Source of the DNA: Punica granatum
Taxonomy: Eukaryota > Streptophyta > Magnoliopsida > Myrtales > Lythraceae
Direction: 5' to 3'
NCBI RefSeq assembly: GCF_007655135.1
Contig: NC_045127.1
Coordinates: 12,533,001-12,597,000 of the forward strand
Length of the DNA: 64,000 bases
Part shown: piece by piece, positions 32,561 to 43,690 of the stretch
Position numbering within the stretch: the first letter of the stretch is position 1
How the letters are laid out: every line of letters begins with the position of its first letter
Position numbers and translations under genes: made by a program
Notes under the pieces: model-generated
Database searches by the model: none
Told to the model about the DNA's origin: nothing
The model's input: only the letters and a program-made list of their open reading frames with translations

Positions 32561-35480
32561 CGTTTATTGACAATGCTTGAGAGCATAGCATTGGTCCCAT
32601 CCCATATAACAAATGAACGTCCAACGAGGAAGAGGAATCAAACGGGTGGGTGGTGCAGTAATCGTTGGCTAGGAGAGGAAATCGGATTATATACTAATAA
32701 TAATAATGTAGTCGGATTATACTGTAAGTTCCTGCGTGATACTTTTAACTATGAATAACATTCATTAAATTGTTAAATTCATAATTTTTAGAGAAGTATT
32801 AAATTGTTATCGTACTGTTGGTCGTACTTATATCTCTCATGAGTTTTGCACAGTGCTCATACGAACGATTAGTCTAGCAAACTTTGGACAATTTCTTTTA
32901 TTAAAACAAAAAATTAGTAGTAACACTCATTCTTAATTTGGAACCAAGAGATTTGGACTTCGATTCTCATATTGGGAATCCTCCCATGGACAAATCATGT
33001 TGCTTTCCCTCTTCACTGATCCTTCATTGGTCCAAAAAATCTCAAAGGATAAAAGTTCAGTATAATCCTCGATCCGAGCAGGCATCTACTCTGTACTGAT
33101 CACATTCATATTCTCATGGTCTGCTAGCAATATTTACATCTATCCATATATATAATAAAGCGGAGACAAGGTAGGTCAAGCCAGATGACCTTAGAACATT
33201 AGAAATACTAAATGAAATTTTCTCGATTTTTAGGTTTTTAATATTTTATAATGAATTCAATAAAAAATGATATTTTAAATATTTTTAAAAGATATTTATA
33301 ATAAAATCCGAATAAAACAAAAATATTTATCTAATTTTCTAATAAGATACGGTTAGTTATATAATATTTAATAAATCACCAACTTTTGAATGTTAAATAT
33401 AAATAATTATTTTTTGGTGAGAAGTCAATATAACAAAATATTTAAAAAAATTCAAAAAGATTTTAATATCTATATAATATTTAATAATCTTGAATTTTTA
33501 TGATAAAAGTTTGTTTATAGATCACATAAATTTTAAAAATTATGATAAATATATATTAATATTATATATGTAAATAATTTATAATAGTATACATTTTTCT
33601 GATAATATATGGTTGCGCATGCTATCTTTAATTTATTTTTTTACCTAGTTTTGAATTTTTAAAATTGAATGCATATTTTTTGGGTGAAATCAAATGACTA
33701 TTTTTGATAAAATACTGATATAACATAATATTTTTGAATTATTTTAAGAAGATTTTGTTATCTGCATAATATTTAATAATCTTATATATTTTAGATAAAA
33801 TTAATATTAATATCTAAAAACATCAGTATACTGTTAAAATAAATATATATTAAAATATATACCTCTCTATTAAAATAAATATATATTTTTATGATAATAT
33901 ATATGTGATTGTGAGCTATCTTTTAACATTGTTTTCCCCCACTTTATTGGTAAAATGCAATTAACATCAGTCATATATCTATATATATATATATATCCAA
34001 TATAATATATTTAAGCGGTTGTAAATTACGATTTATAATAGTTTCAATGCACATATGATATGCTATAAAATCGAGAAAAAGGGACAAGAGATTGCATTTT
34101 ATCCAATACAATGCACGGGCTCCATGATCAACGCATATGTGAGTTGGCCTCATAATGCCCAAATCATTCATGAGACTTTCTCAATTTTTTTAGTTGGTAT
34201 CCGTTATAATAATTTTTAATACCACCATACATTATTACATTTTAAAAACTTTTTTATCCGAAAATAAATTTTAATATTATTTAATTTTCAAATGAGGCGC
34301 ATTTAGTTACAAAAATATTTGGGGTCAAGTAAAAAATATACAAGCTGATAGAGTATTATATCAAAAACTATATATATATATATATATATATCTGTGTGTG
34401 TTAAAGTTGGCTCTTGCAGGGAGAGCCCTTTGTTCATCCGTAGGCTTTTTCGGCAATTTCTTAGCTAGTGATCAACCGTATGTTAAAAGTCTCAGTCATT
34501 AACACATCTATCTATATCTATATCTATATAAATATTAAAAACCAAGTCAAAAAATCGGATCATGCCACGTAAAATGAAGGCCCTCTCATGTTGAGTGACT
34601 CTTGGCATCCCAATCAATGGAAAATTTACAAATGGCGCAATTCTTTTGTGCCTTATCACTCATGGGAAGTTAGAAAGTACTTCAGTCATATAATTCCAAA
34701 AATTGAAAGTTTAGAAGCCATGCATATAAAAATAGCATAAAAAATCTCTCTAGAAGATCAATATTGAAGATAAGCACTCTTAACGGGAGAAGAGAATATA
34801 TATATATATATATATATATAGAAGTTCTTCATTGGAGACATACGCTTCTGATAAATAAGATCAAGATCACCTAAGATTGGTCCTTTAGGAGGACTTTAGG
34901 GTGATGACAAGGATTGACATCTTGATGTTGTTAGTTGTAGACTTTTCAACTGGTTATGAATGTATGTAAGTTGTGCAATCAAAGAAACACTATTAAATTT
35001 AGTTTGAGTTATTTGTTGATATTATGTGACTTATTTGTTGATATTATTGATCCATTATTCCATTATAATAATAGTTCAAAAAACTTTGCAATTTCTTGAG
35101 CTAGAATTTAATTTTCCTAGGATTTCTACTACTTTTCTTCAAAATATCATGTATGCAAGTTCCTGCACTCTAATTGAATTGTTACACGAGCTGCTGCGGC
35201 AGAGTTCCGCAAAGCTTCGAGCCATTTATTCTCCTCATTTGTGTTTAATGCCTCACCAAGCTGTTGGAAGCTCATTCTCGTTACACTATTTCCTCACCAG
35301 GCAATAGTCGGGATCATCGGACTATTAGTTTAGTCGACACTGGAAACTAGAAAAGCTTTTGATGGATGTAAATAGCGGGTGGACAGGGAGGAGACACAGA
35401 TATGATCCAGAAATCGAAAAACATAACACTCAGGATATCATAATCGAAAGTCAGATATCATCTGAATACTTTATTTTCGG
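32560..35480. other. AT-rich spacer, repeats, no supportable gene
   Basis: 33160-33960 belongs to the AT-rich repeat family of 3.5-6.5 kb ('aagccagatgaccttagaac', 'tcgatttttaggtttttaa'). (TA)n runs lie at about 34370-34391 and 34799-34820. A 93-codon plus-strand frame at 35026-35307, with an internal stretch ASSCTLIELLHELLRQSS, looks more protein-like than chance but is unrecognised. No promoter or splice support was found for it. Confidence 0.45.
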
Positions 35481-35582
35481 TGAATCTTAAATTAAAATTT
35501 AAATGTCAAGCTCCGATTCATTAGATATCTATATCTTTAAGGATCTTAAATTTCAAGTTCCGATTCATTAGATCTCATAATC

Positions 35583-35590
35583 TATATAAA
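35583..35590 (+). promoter_or_regulatory. TATA box of array copy 9
   Basis: TATATAAA-type sequence (in 'atctatataaagatg') lies about 90 bases before the ATG at 35679. Equivalent boxes precede the copies at 6.6, 11.8 and 37.7 kb at similar distances. The leader phrase 'atctgtatccactccg' is shared between them. Confidence 0.65.
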
Positions 35591-35678
35591 GATGTATACA
35601 GCATGAGTCTGTTCACTTGACTGCTTACTCATCTCATCTGTATCCACTCCGTGGACTCCTGAGAGTCGACCATCACCA

Positions 35679-37199
35679 ATGGAGAGACCTTCCAAAGATT
35701 GTCAATGCATCTCGAAGGAATCGCGAAGGGTGGAGGACACATCCAGTGATCATCAATATGATCACGAGCAGCAGGCCTTCCAGTTCTTGAGTGCCTCGTC
35801 ATCTCAGGCGAGCTCATCAAGGGAGGAGCATCGACCCCTTCCTACTGATCAGTGTCAATGGCAGTCCCCCGACACCAACTGCAGGCCCTCCTCACCGAAT
35901 GTGCAGAATCATCAGCAGCCCTCCCATGGCTTTTGCGGTGGCAGCAATGGTACATCCTCATCACGGCCCACTGAGGTCCCACAACAATCTAAGGATTACG
36001 ACATGTGGACGTCCTGGACCCCGTTCCATGGTCCTCACGGAGATTCACAGAGTGCGACCGGCCTGCAGCAAGGGTCTTTCTCGCTCTTCAAAGGGAACCC
36101 ATGGAACTTCTTAAATATAGACGAGGACATCAAACAAGGTAAATTTACAGGGGAAAATACAATTTTTCTAGAATTAATAAAAAATTGATTCATAAAGTTG
36201 TTTTTTTTTATTCCGTTATAATAAAGTCGTTTTTATTTTTCCTTATAAGTCTCTCTCGAATATATATATGTTTCTTCCATGTATAAAATCACTTTGACTG
36301 CGTACACAATTGAAACATGTACACATCAATAGTATGCCGGCCCCATGTGTATATTGAATAACTCCTGTTATTAACTTTAGATATATATATGTGGACCGTA
36401 CTGCCACAATTACAAAATCAGGTATCACCTGAAATCAGCTTAGCGTTGAAATAGGAAACCTCTCTAATTGATTTGGCAAAACAGGATCATCTTCCAGTTC
36501 CAGCAACCGAAGCAGCAAAAATAGAAAGAGTGTGTCATCTGTGCACGGCACCCGGCGTCCACCGACCGCTCGACCATCAAGTGTCCAACACTCTACTCCA
36601 CCGGGATTTCATAAACAGTACCCAAACGGCTTGGCTTCCTCATCTAAGGCAGGCCCTCCATTACATCCTCCCAGACTGGGACCGTCAAAAGCTCATCTGG
36701 ATGACCAATACTTCGATGACAGCCTGTTGGGGCCAGACATGGCAGCCAGCATTCGGGCACTATCTCTGGCCAGTGCAGTGCAAAGGAAGGGTGTGTGTAC
36801 TAACTCACTACTATGGCGAGGAGAACAAGGTTGCTGTTAATGCAGAACTCTGATAAGCATTGCATTGTTGTTGTTAATGCAGGGCCAAGGAACAGGGTTT
36901 CCACTCGGGGCCCCGTACCAGTGACTGTACCATCGACTGAACATCAGCATCAACATCAACATCAACAGAACCCAATTGGCTTGGCACTGCCGTCACAAGC
37001 CGGCAAACCAGGAAACATCAGCGAATTTGATCTTGACATGGCAGCCCGAGCATCCTTTCAAGACTTAGCCAAGATATACGGTCAGCAGCCTGACTCACCA
37101 CCCAGGCCAACTTCCCCAGAGACACTTAGACTACTCAAGCAACTTGATGAGGAGCTCCCTCCCCCAACCCCCTACGTTCCAGATGATTTATCCAAGTAG
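35679..37199 (+). CDS. Array family copy 9: intact three-exon A-type gene
   Basis: The family is unknown to me. Exons are 35679-36138, 36485-36790 and 36883-37199. All introns are GT-AG, both are phase 1, and the product is about 360 residues. Exon 1 is Ser/Gln/His-rich (DHQYDHEQQAFQFLSASSSQ) and ends with the diagnostic motif DYDMWTSWTPFHGPHGDS (about residues 107-124) and LNIDEDIKQ. Exon 2 opens with an SSSSSNRSSKNRKS patch that may bear a nuclear localisation signal, then QYFDDSLLGPDMAASIRALS. Exon 3 has a His/Gln repeat (HQHQHQHQQ), then DLDMAARASFQDLAKIYG, echoing the exon 2 motif, and an acidic C-terminal helix (ETLRLLKQLDEELPPP). There is no signal peptide or membrane segment. The protein is probably largely disordered; short conserved motifs suggest protein binding. 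A TATA box and leader are present. This is the best intact copy of its type. Confidence 0.65.
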
Positions 37200-37668
37200 A
37201 AATTTGCTTAGGAGAACATTTTTTGGTTTCCTCTTCCACATTTCAGGAGATCTTTTTTTTTTTTTTAATTTATTATAGCTTCCACATAGCAGGAGTTAGG
37301 ACGTACAATTCTGCTTCTTTATTTAGTTCCTTATTTTACATATGATTTCTGATAGATTGGCACTGTTAATAAGCTTGGTTGGTGCGATGGATTATTTCCA
37401 GTCATGCTATATTGTTACGGTGAAGTTACGCGTCAACACAAACAGCTGAAAATAATATCCTAAGCCACAGGGGGTGCCAGAAAATGAAAGCCAAAATGAC
37501 AACCATATCCTTATATGATTCCCATATGATTTCTTGAATTCTTTTTTTCTTTTCCATTTCTTGAATAAACTAAATCTTGAAAACCAGGAAGTGCTTAAAT
37601 CTTGACATTCCACTCTTGCAATTAGAACTCGAGACTACAGAAGTGAAAGTCCAAGACGTTCTCGCTCT
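37200..37668. other. Intergenic spacer between copies 9 and 10
   Basis: It aligns with the spacer between copies 2 and 3 (11330-11797): 'catatgatttctgatagatt', 'aagttacgcgtcaacacaaacagctgaaaataat' and 'aaccaggaagtgcttaaatc' occur in both in the same order. The duplicated unit therefore included the 3' flank of an A-type gene and the promoter of the next one. Confidence 0.6.
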
Positions 37669-37680
37669 CTATATATATAC
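37669..37680 (+). promoter_or_regulatory. TATA box of array copy 10
   Basis: 'ctatatatatac' lies about 90 bases before the ATG at 37766. The same block (CGCTCT, then TATATATA) precedes copy 3 at 11795-11808. Confidence 0.65.
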
Positions 37681-37765
37681 AAATGGCGTTATTCAGTTAG
37701 CTGCTAATCATCTCAACTGTAATTATCTATCCACACTGTGTTCTCCTAAGAATCGAGAATCCGCA

Positions 37766-39341
37766 ATGGATCAACAGAACTCGAATGATGACGACGTTGC
37801 GGCCCACCCAGAATCGCAAAGGGCGGAAATATCAGGTGATCATCAGTATCATGAGCACCAGGCCTTTCAGTTGTCTGGTGCATCATCATCATCATCCCAA
37901 GCCCCACAACAGCCGGAGGAGTACAACATGTGGACGTCCTGGACCCCAGGTGGCTTTTTTCATGGAGATTCCCGGGTTGTGAACGTCCTGCAGCGGGGGT
38001 CCTCGTCCTCGCTCTTCTCAGTGGACCCACGGCGGTACTTCGATTCGGTCAACAAGGACATCGAGCAAGAAAATGTGCATCACAATACCACCTCGGGCAC
38101 AAAAGATGAGAGTGCGCCCCAACGGCGCCCACCACCGACACAACTGCAACCAAGGCCAGCAACGGGACCACCACCAGAAAGGCCAGCAAGGCCAGCGACG
38201 TCGCCACCGGCACCAAGGCCAGCAACATCACCACAGGAGTTGTATGATATAGTCAAGGAGGACATTGAACAAGGTAAAAGGATAAGCAATCTTTCCGGCT
38301 TTGAATTTAATCAGTTCATTAAGTTTTACTATTTTATTTATTATTAATGTCTCTCGATATATATATATATATATATATAGTCTTTCTTGCATGTGTATAT
38401 CGCTTTGATCGCTTACTGGATATATCTTCATAGTGAAACACAATCAGTTTATGTGAATTCAAGATTTATCTAAGTTCTATCAAGAACTTTCGGATGATAT
38501 ATGGACCACACCCCTTGATTCACATAATTGGGTGTTTAACAAAATCAGCAAAGAGCTTATATTGGAAATCTCTCCAATTTAAATTCGAGGAAGCAATGAT
38601 CTCATCTTTCTGCTCCGAAAATACATCCTCTGTTTATACAAAGTTGACAAGTTGATCCTTTCAATTGATTGATCCTTGCCTGCAGACTTTCAACAACAGT
38701 CTCCAAACAGTAACTCCTGGCCCTCCCCGAGCATACACAATCATCACATTAACCATGGAAGCAACAATGGAGCATCCTCTGCCGGAGCAGCACCGTCCTC
38801 TGAACTGAAGCAGCCAATTGAGGAGGTGGTGGTTGAGCTGAGGAAGGAGATTTCTGGTGATGCCAATGACATCACAGTGTTTGTAGAGGAAGAAAAGATG
38901 GTGGTGGGACAAGAGGAAGCACAACCCCCATCGTTGCCGACTGGTGAACCGATGGAGCAGCTGCAGGATGAAGAGGAGGCAGCAGCAGCCAAACAATGGA
39001 GGGTTAAATGGCCAGAACACTTGACAGAGAACCTGGCCGATGCAAAAAGGAAATGCGAGGATCGGATGGGAGCCTGGACAAATTCTTCTTCGTCTGCCAC
39101 CTCTGAAGAATGTTTCGAATTGCAAGTGGAGCAAGAGGTAGAAGTGCCTCTAGAGCCAGCGAACAATGCCAATAACATCAAAAACAATAACGAGCACGAC
39201 AGAGAAGTGCCTTTGAAGCCAGAGGACAAGGCCAATAACAACAGTGGCAGCAAACACGAGGGAGAAGTGCCTTTGAGACCACAGATAAATGCCAATAATG
39301 GCAACAACAGGAGGCGTCGTAGAAGGCCAAGCAAGCAAAAG
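37766..39341 (+). CDS. Array family copy 10: intact B-type gene, terminal exon missing or replaced
   Basis: Exon 1 is 37766-38273 (phase 1 donor CAAG|GTAAAA). Exon 2 is 38686-39341 (acceptor CCTGCAG|ACT, donor AAAAG|GTTCAT, phase 0). This gives 388 codons to that donor. Exon 1: Gln/His/Ser-rich start, YNMWTSWTPGGFFHGDS (about residues 52-68), a Pro/Ala/Thr repeat (RPATSPPAPRPATSP) and two DIEQ motifs. Exon 2: acidic segment (ELKQPIEEVVVELRKE), the core KWPEHLTENLADAKRKCEDR, three EVPL(E/K/R)P units with ANN linkers, and a basic end (RRRRRRPSKQK) fit for nuclear import. The terminal exon found in copies 4 and 5 is absent downstream. Without splicing the frame runs to a stop at 39507-39509; with splicing it can join the OB-fold gene in frame. 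Function unknown. Confidence 0.6.
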
Positions 39342-39872
39342 GTTCATAACGACGCATTGGTCATAATATATGGTCCATTTTTTGTTCTAATTCCTACATT
39401 GGTTCAGCTCGGTCGTTCAATTGCTTTGCATGGTGAATTATATGAAATTGCAGTTTGGATCTTCTCATTTGTGTCAAAAATCATTACTTTTTGGAAGAAC
39501 AGAACGTAGAAAAGTGTTTGACTTCTCATAGTGTGCGATTTATTCACGGAACAAAATTGGTCTACAAAGTGTTTTGAGATCTCCTCTTGCATGCTGGTTT
39601 TTGGTGAAATACTGAACTTCTGCATGATCGTTTAGTTGAAGGTAATAGAAAAGTTTTCAATAAAACATGATCACTCGGACTTGCGGCATAAGCTCTCTGT
39701 TGTGCAAGATGCACCCTCGATCAATCAGATCATGTTGCTTCTTTTGACCTTTTGTTCATGTGATATCGTAATTAATTTTGGCAATATGTGCATCACGATT
39801 TGGGATTGGTGCAAGGGTTCTGCCTATCCTCTCTTGCTTATTCTCACTGCGCAGTTTATTTCTGTTTATTAG
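39342..39872 (+). other. Region between copy 10 and the OB-fold gene; possible intron
   Basis: The region begins with a donor-like GTTCAT and ends with an acceptor, TTTCTGTTTATTAG|GAAGCTAAAATGG. I see no convincing TATA box or array leader in it. It may hold the OB-fold gene's own 5' leader and intron, or act as an intron linking the two genes. Confidence 0.45.
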
Positions 39873-39881
39873 GAAGCTAAA

Positions 39882-40974
39882 ATGGCCGAATCATCAAAAG
39901 AGCTCGAGAAGTCGTTGGTCAAGAAAGTTTGTGAACTTCGCCCACTTGCCTCTGGTCTCACCCTCACCGTCAAAGTTGTTGATACCAAAATGGTAGCACC
40001 GAAGGGTCGTCACGCACGGATTGCTGAATCCCTGGTGGGTGATGAGACAGGAATAATTGTTTTCGTTGCTAGGAATAATCAAGGTAATTTTCTTTTCCTT
40101 TTGTTTACTGCTAAGGTGTGCATTACACTCTAAAATCTCTCCAGTTAAGGATAATTTTCTTTTCAGTTTCACAGCATATCGTGTAGTATCCTTTGTGTAT
40201 TCTAATTTCTAAATGGCACAAAAATGTCGGTTTTGTTTTTAATAAGTCAGAAATGTATGGTTGCTTAGTGTATAAATGCACTCCTTATGTCTATAAGATA
40301 TGGAAAATAGTCATTACTTCTGTTTATCTCCAAACCTTAGATGTGGAAAATGTAGGCTGTTAGGAGTCTCAGTTATTGGCACGGTCCTTGCACGTATAGA
40401 TAGATGGAAACGATTTGCTTCTATTTATGTTTTTGATGCAGAGGGAGAATGGGTAAGAATGTGGACAATAGTAGATTCTTCTGCTTCCTTGTTTGGATCC
40501 TTACTAATAGTGGCTTTTCTCAGGCAAAATGGGCACTTACTAAGCATGCTTTATTTGGAAAATATTTAGCAGATAATTGATTTTGAAGAAGCTAGGAAAA
40601 CGTAACAAAAGTGATACTAGTTGATCTGTGCAGGCATCTTGCCCGAGGGACTCGGAATTGAACAATACTACATTCTGTGCTCATGCATCTCTTCTCATCA
40701 TTTTGGTGCAACATTTGTACAGTTGAAGTGAAGCTTCCCTGACGTTTTGATGAAACAGCTAACTTACTATGTTTCTTGTTCTTCAGTGGACCAGATGAAG
40801 GAGGGTAGCACTGTCATCTTACGCAATGCTAACATCGAGATGTTCAGAGGATCAATGAGGCTTGCCGTGGACAGTTGCGGCCGCATCGAAGCCACCGAGC
40901 CGGCCAGCTTCACCGTGAAGGAAGACTGTAACCTTTCATTGATCGAATTCGAATCAGTGAAAGTGGTCAAATAG
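39882..40974 (+). CDS. OB-fold nucleic-acid-binding protein, At4g28440-like
   Basis: Two exons (39882-40083 and 40787-40974, phase 1 intron) encode 129 residues, the usual size of this plant family. It comprises small single OB-fold proteins related to the OB domain of SOSS complex subunit B / hSSB1 and to RPA. Family traits are visible: LTVKVVDTKM at the first strand, RIAESLVGDETGIIVFVARN at the strand 2-3 turn, QVDQMKEGSTVILRNA across the splice junction, and MFRGSMRLAVDSCGRIE and EDCNLSLIEFE at the end. Binding of single-stranded nucleic acid is known or proposed for relatives; the role of this protein is inferred. The start is the first ATG after an acceptor at 39871-39872, so a 5' leader intron, or a fusion with copy 10, is likely. 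Frame and splice sites are intact. Confidence 0.88.
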
Positions 40975-41644
40975 ACTCCCTGATCCTTGGATGCCATCTA
41001 GGGCGACCCAATAAATTTATGACCTCCAAACTGGGAAAGTTGGCGGTAGCAAAAGGAAATCTACCCTAAGAATGACAATAGGGAAATAATTTGCTATTTG
41101 TGTGCGTTTGCTTTCAATGTGTGAGGACTAATATGTGCTACAATATTATAAGTGCCTACTCCGAGTGTTCCTATCCAAAACTCGATTGTGTTAGTTTGTC
41201 AACCTCGGGGAGCTTGCATTTAGCAAGCTATGGCTAATTTGTACGGTATCACATCTAGCCCCGTCTGCCTCATAAGTCTGCTACAATGACTATTTCTCAT
41301 CTTGTAATATTTCCTCATCCAATGAATCTAAACCCTCAACAGCAAGCAAACTGCAGCAAGCAATGAGGAACTCGGCAGAGCCAGAAACATGGTCAGATCT
41401 GTCTCTCAAGGTCAATATGGGCCTTGCCTCAACTATCCGTCCCTCACGCCTCAGCTTTGTTGAGGTTCCAATTGAGTTGAGCACATGGCTTGCTGAGTTG
41501 AGTTAAAACCGGTCCTTATCATCCCAGTGGCATTGATGAGTCCATTTCGGTTTTCAAAGTATGCTCCCGAGGCGGAACGACAAACCTGAAGAGATCCCCC
41601 AGCTATGACAAGGAGCAGATAGATGCATTGTCATTGAATCAAAG

Positions 41645-42060
41645 AGCATGACAACTTTACAAATGTGAACCTATCATTCAATTTGATAACAATTTTGGCA
41701 CGATGTCAACTTTTTCATTAATTTGAACGGAAATTGCTGACGCATAACTTAAGTGGCGACCTCTGTGGTCTTCAGCAACTCCAATCCGGGAGGTGGTGGC
41801 AAGCGACGAGGCCTCCCCAATTTTGGTTTTTGCCTTTTTTTTCTTTTAATCTCTTTTGTTATTTTCTGAAATAATTTTATTATAAAGAAAATATGGTGGG
41901 TCCCACTCGACCTACACGTCCGCAATTTTCATCCAAATTAATGGAAAAATTGACGCCACGCTAGAATTGTTATCAAATCAAAAGTTTGTGTATTTTTATA
42001 TTAAAAAAAGAAGTTCGTGCTAAAATTGTTTAAATGTGAAAAATTTATATTTTTTTTTGT
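41645..42060. mobile_element. MITE with inverted ends of about 90 bases
   Basis: The left arm (41648-41735: 'gaacctatcattcaatttga', 'taacaattttggcacgatgt', 'attaatttgaacgga') is matched by the reverse complement of 41925-42045 ('aatttgataacaattctagc', 'attaatttggatgaaaatt'). The interior includes a GC-rich patch at 41750-41815. No transposase is present. Confidence 0.6.
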
Positions 42061-43237
42061 TATTAACCCAATACTAAATGTAAAAGTGTGGAGCTTATTT
42101 TTTGTTTCTTCACATTTTAATTCCTAAAATACCCGTATATTTTTCTAAAATTCCACATATACCCTTTTTACCCTTTTCTTTTTTAATTATTTGCCACGCC
42201 CTTTTTGGGTAGAGTCTTTGCCGCACCCCTTTGACCTTTTTCTTGAATCTGCCACAAAATGGACATTGGAGACTTTTCAGCCACCTTGGACGTTTCCCTT
42301 CAATAATTATATACCAGGGAATAAATAAATGACTTTTTTTTTTGGCACAGATAGCCACATCTTTTCGTATTAAAAGTTATGCTTTTATTTTCGGTAGAAT
42401 TATAAGTTATTTTTACTCATGAATTTTAATTAACTCCTTTAATTCCTTTTCAACCGTCTCCCGCCTTCCCATTCTTTCACCGCCCCATCCCTCTTATCCT
42501 CAGTCCTATTTCCCTAACTCATATTCCTTACTTTCCCTTATCTTTGAGACAAACCTCCAACTATATAGTCGACATCCGACGCGCTACAGTTATTGAAGAT
42601 TAAACTTATCTTTAATCTGTTTCTTAAAGCTCTTTTTTCTTTTTCTATTGTATTCTTTTGGTAGGAATTTCCTATTTTATTTTTATTCTTTGATAACCAT
42701 AGGAAGAAATCGCATATCGAAGGATGGCTTCTGAAATGAAATATATTGTCAATGACTTACCGAAAAAACAAATATATTGTCAATACACTCCAATATGATC
42801 AAAATTATAAATAAAAAAGGTGAAAAATTGAAAAAAAATTAAAAGAAAAAAAAAAGATATGAGGGAGGGGGAGGGCAGCGGCAGATGTGCCAGGCCGGAG
42901 CCACTGCCCCGTCCTTTTGTGAGAGAGGGAGGACAGGTAGGTGCGGTGGCGATCTTGGGGCGAGTTCATTGGCAACATCGGACAGGGTGCAATCGATGGT
43001 TCCCGACGAGGAGCCACAGACCAAATCTGGCCTTATGAGACCACCGGCAATCACTTCGCATAAACTAATAATTTAGTTTATTAGAGGTGTATACTTAAAC
43101 TATACATTGTTTGGGTTTTCACTTTCTTTTTAAAGTAATTAATTCGACTCTCCCTTTGTTTTTAATACATTTGGATCGATTTTATTCTCTGGTAGAAAAA
43201 TCTCGATATCACAAACGTAATCTTTTGATATTATTTG

Positions 43238-43277
43238 TGAGATACTACACGTGCAACGGACGTGATTCTCTACTAGT
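43238..43277 (+). other. Possible Helitron 3' end
   Basis: A short hairpin (CACGT, loop, ACGTG around 43247-43264) is followed by 'attctctactagt', ending in CTAGT at 43273-43277. Plant Helitrons end with a small hairpin about 10 bases before CTRR. The 5' end was not identified, so this is tentative. Confidence 0.3.
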
Positions 43278-43382
43278 ATTTTAAAGAGTTTTACTTTTTT
43301 CGATGTCAAAGAGTTTTACTTAAATTCTTTTTTAATTGATCCAATCATTTTTGTTGATTGCACCATAAAATTTTGGGTTAAT

Positions 43383-43690
43383 AATAAAAAATGCACGAAC
43401 TTTTCACATTTTAACAATTTTAACATGAATTTTTTTCTTTAATCTAAAAATATACAAACTTTCGATTTGATAGCAATCCTAACACGCCGTCAATTTTTTT
43501 TGTTAATTTGAACGAAATCTAGATAACAAAGGGCGCTGACGACTTCAATCAAGGGGAGGGCGCCGTCGACCCCAATCGAGGGGCTGGTGGCCGGAATCGA
43601 GACCCCCACCCTCGGAATCGAGAGAATTCTCAAATTGAGGATTCTCTCGACTCCAGTAAGTAGCGCCACGACATATAAGGGAGATGATTG
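43383..43690. mobile_element. Half of a related MITE
   Basis: 43390-43510 repeats the right arm of the 41645-42060 element in inverted form ('acgaacttttcacattttaa', 'ctttcgatttgatagcaatc', 'aatttgaacgaaat'). It is followed by a GC-rich centre made of inverted GAATCGAG / CTCGATTC-like words (43540-43660). The second arm is not found. Confidence 0.5.

Noticed and set aside
38744..39334. Minus-strand 196-codon frame opposite exon 2 of copy 10
   Set aside because: This is a codon-complement shadow of the real B-type exon, whose motifs and splice sites are on the plus strand.
27431..39341. Array family as transposon-encoded proteins
   Set aside because: No inverted or LTR ends surround the unit, copies have multi-exon structure with their own TATA boxes, and duplicated flanks indicate segmental tandem duplication; a transposon origin cannot be excluded without searches but is not supported here.
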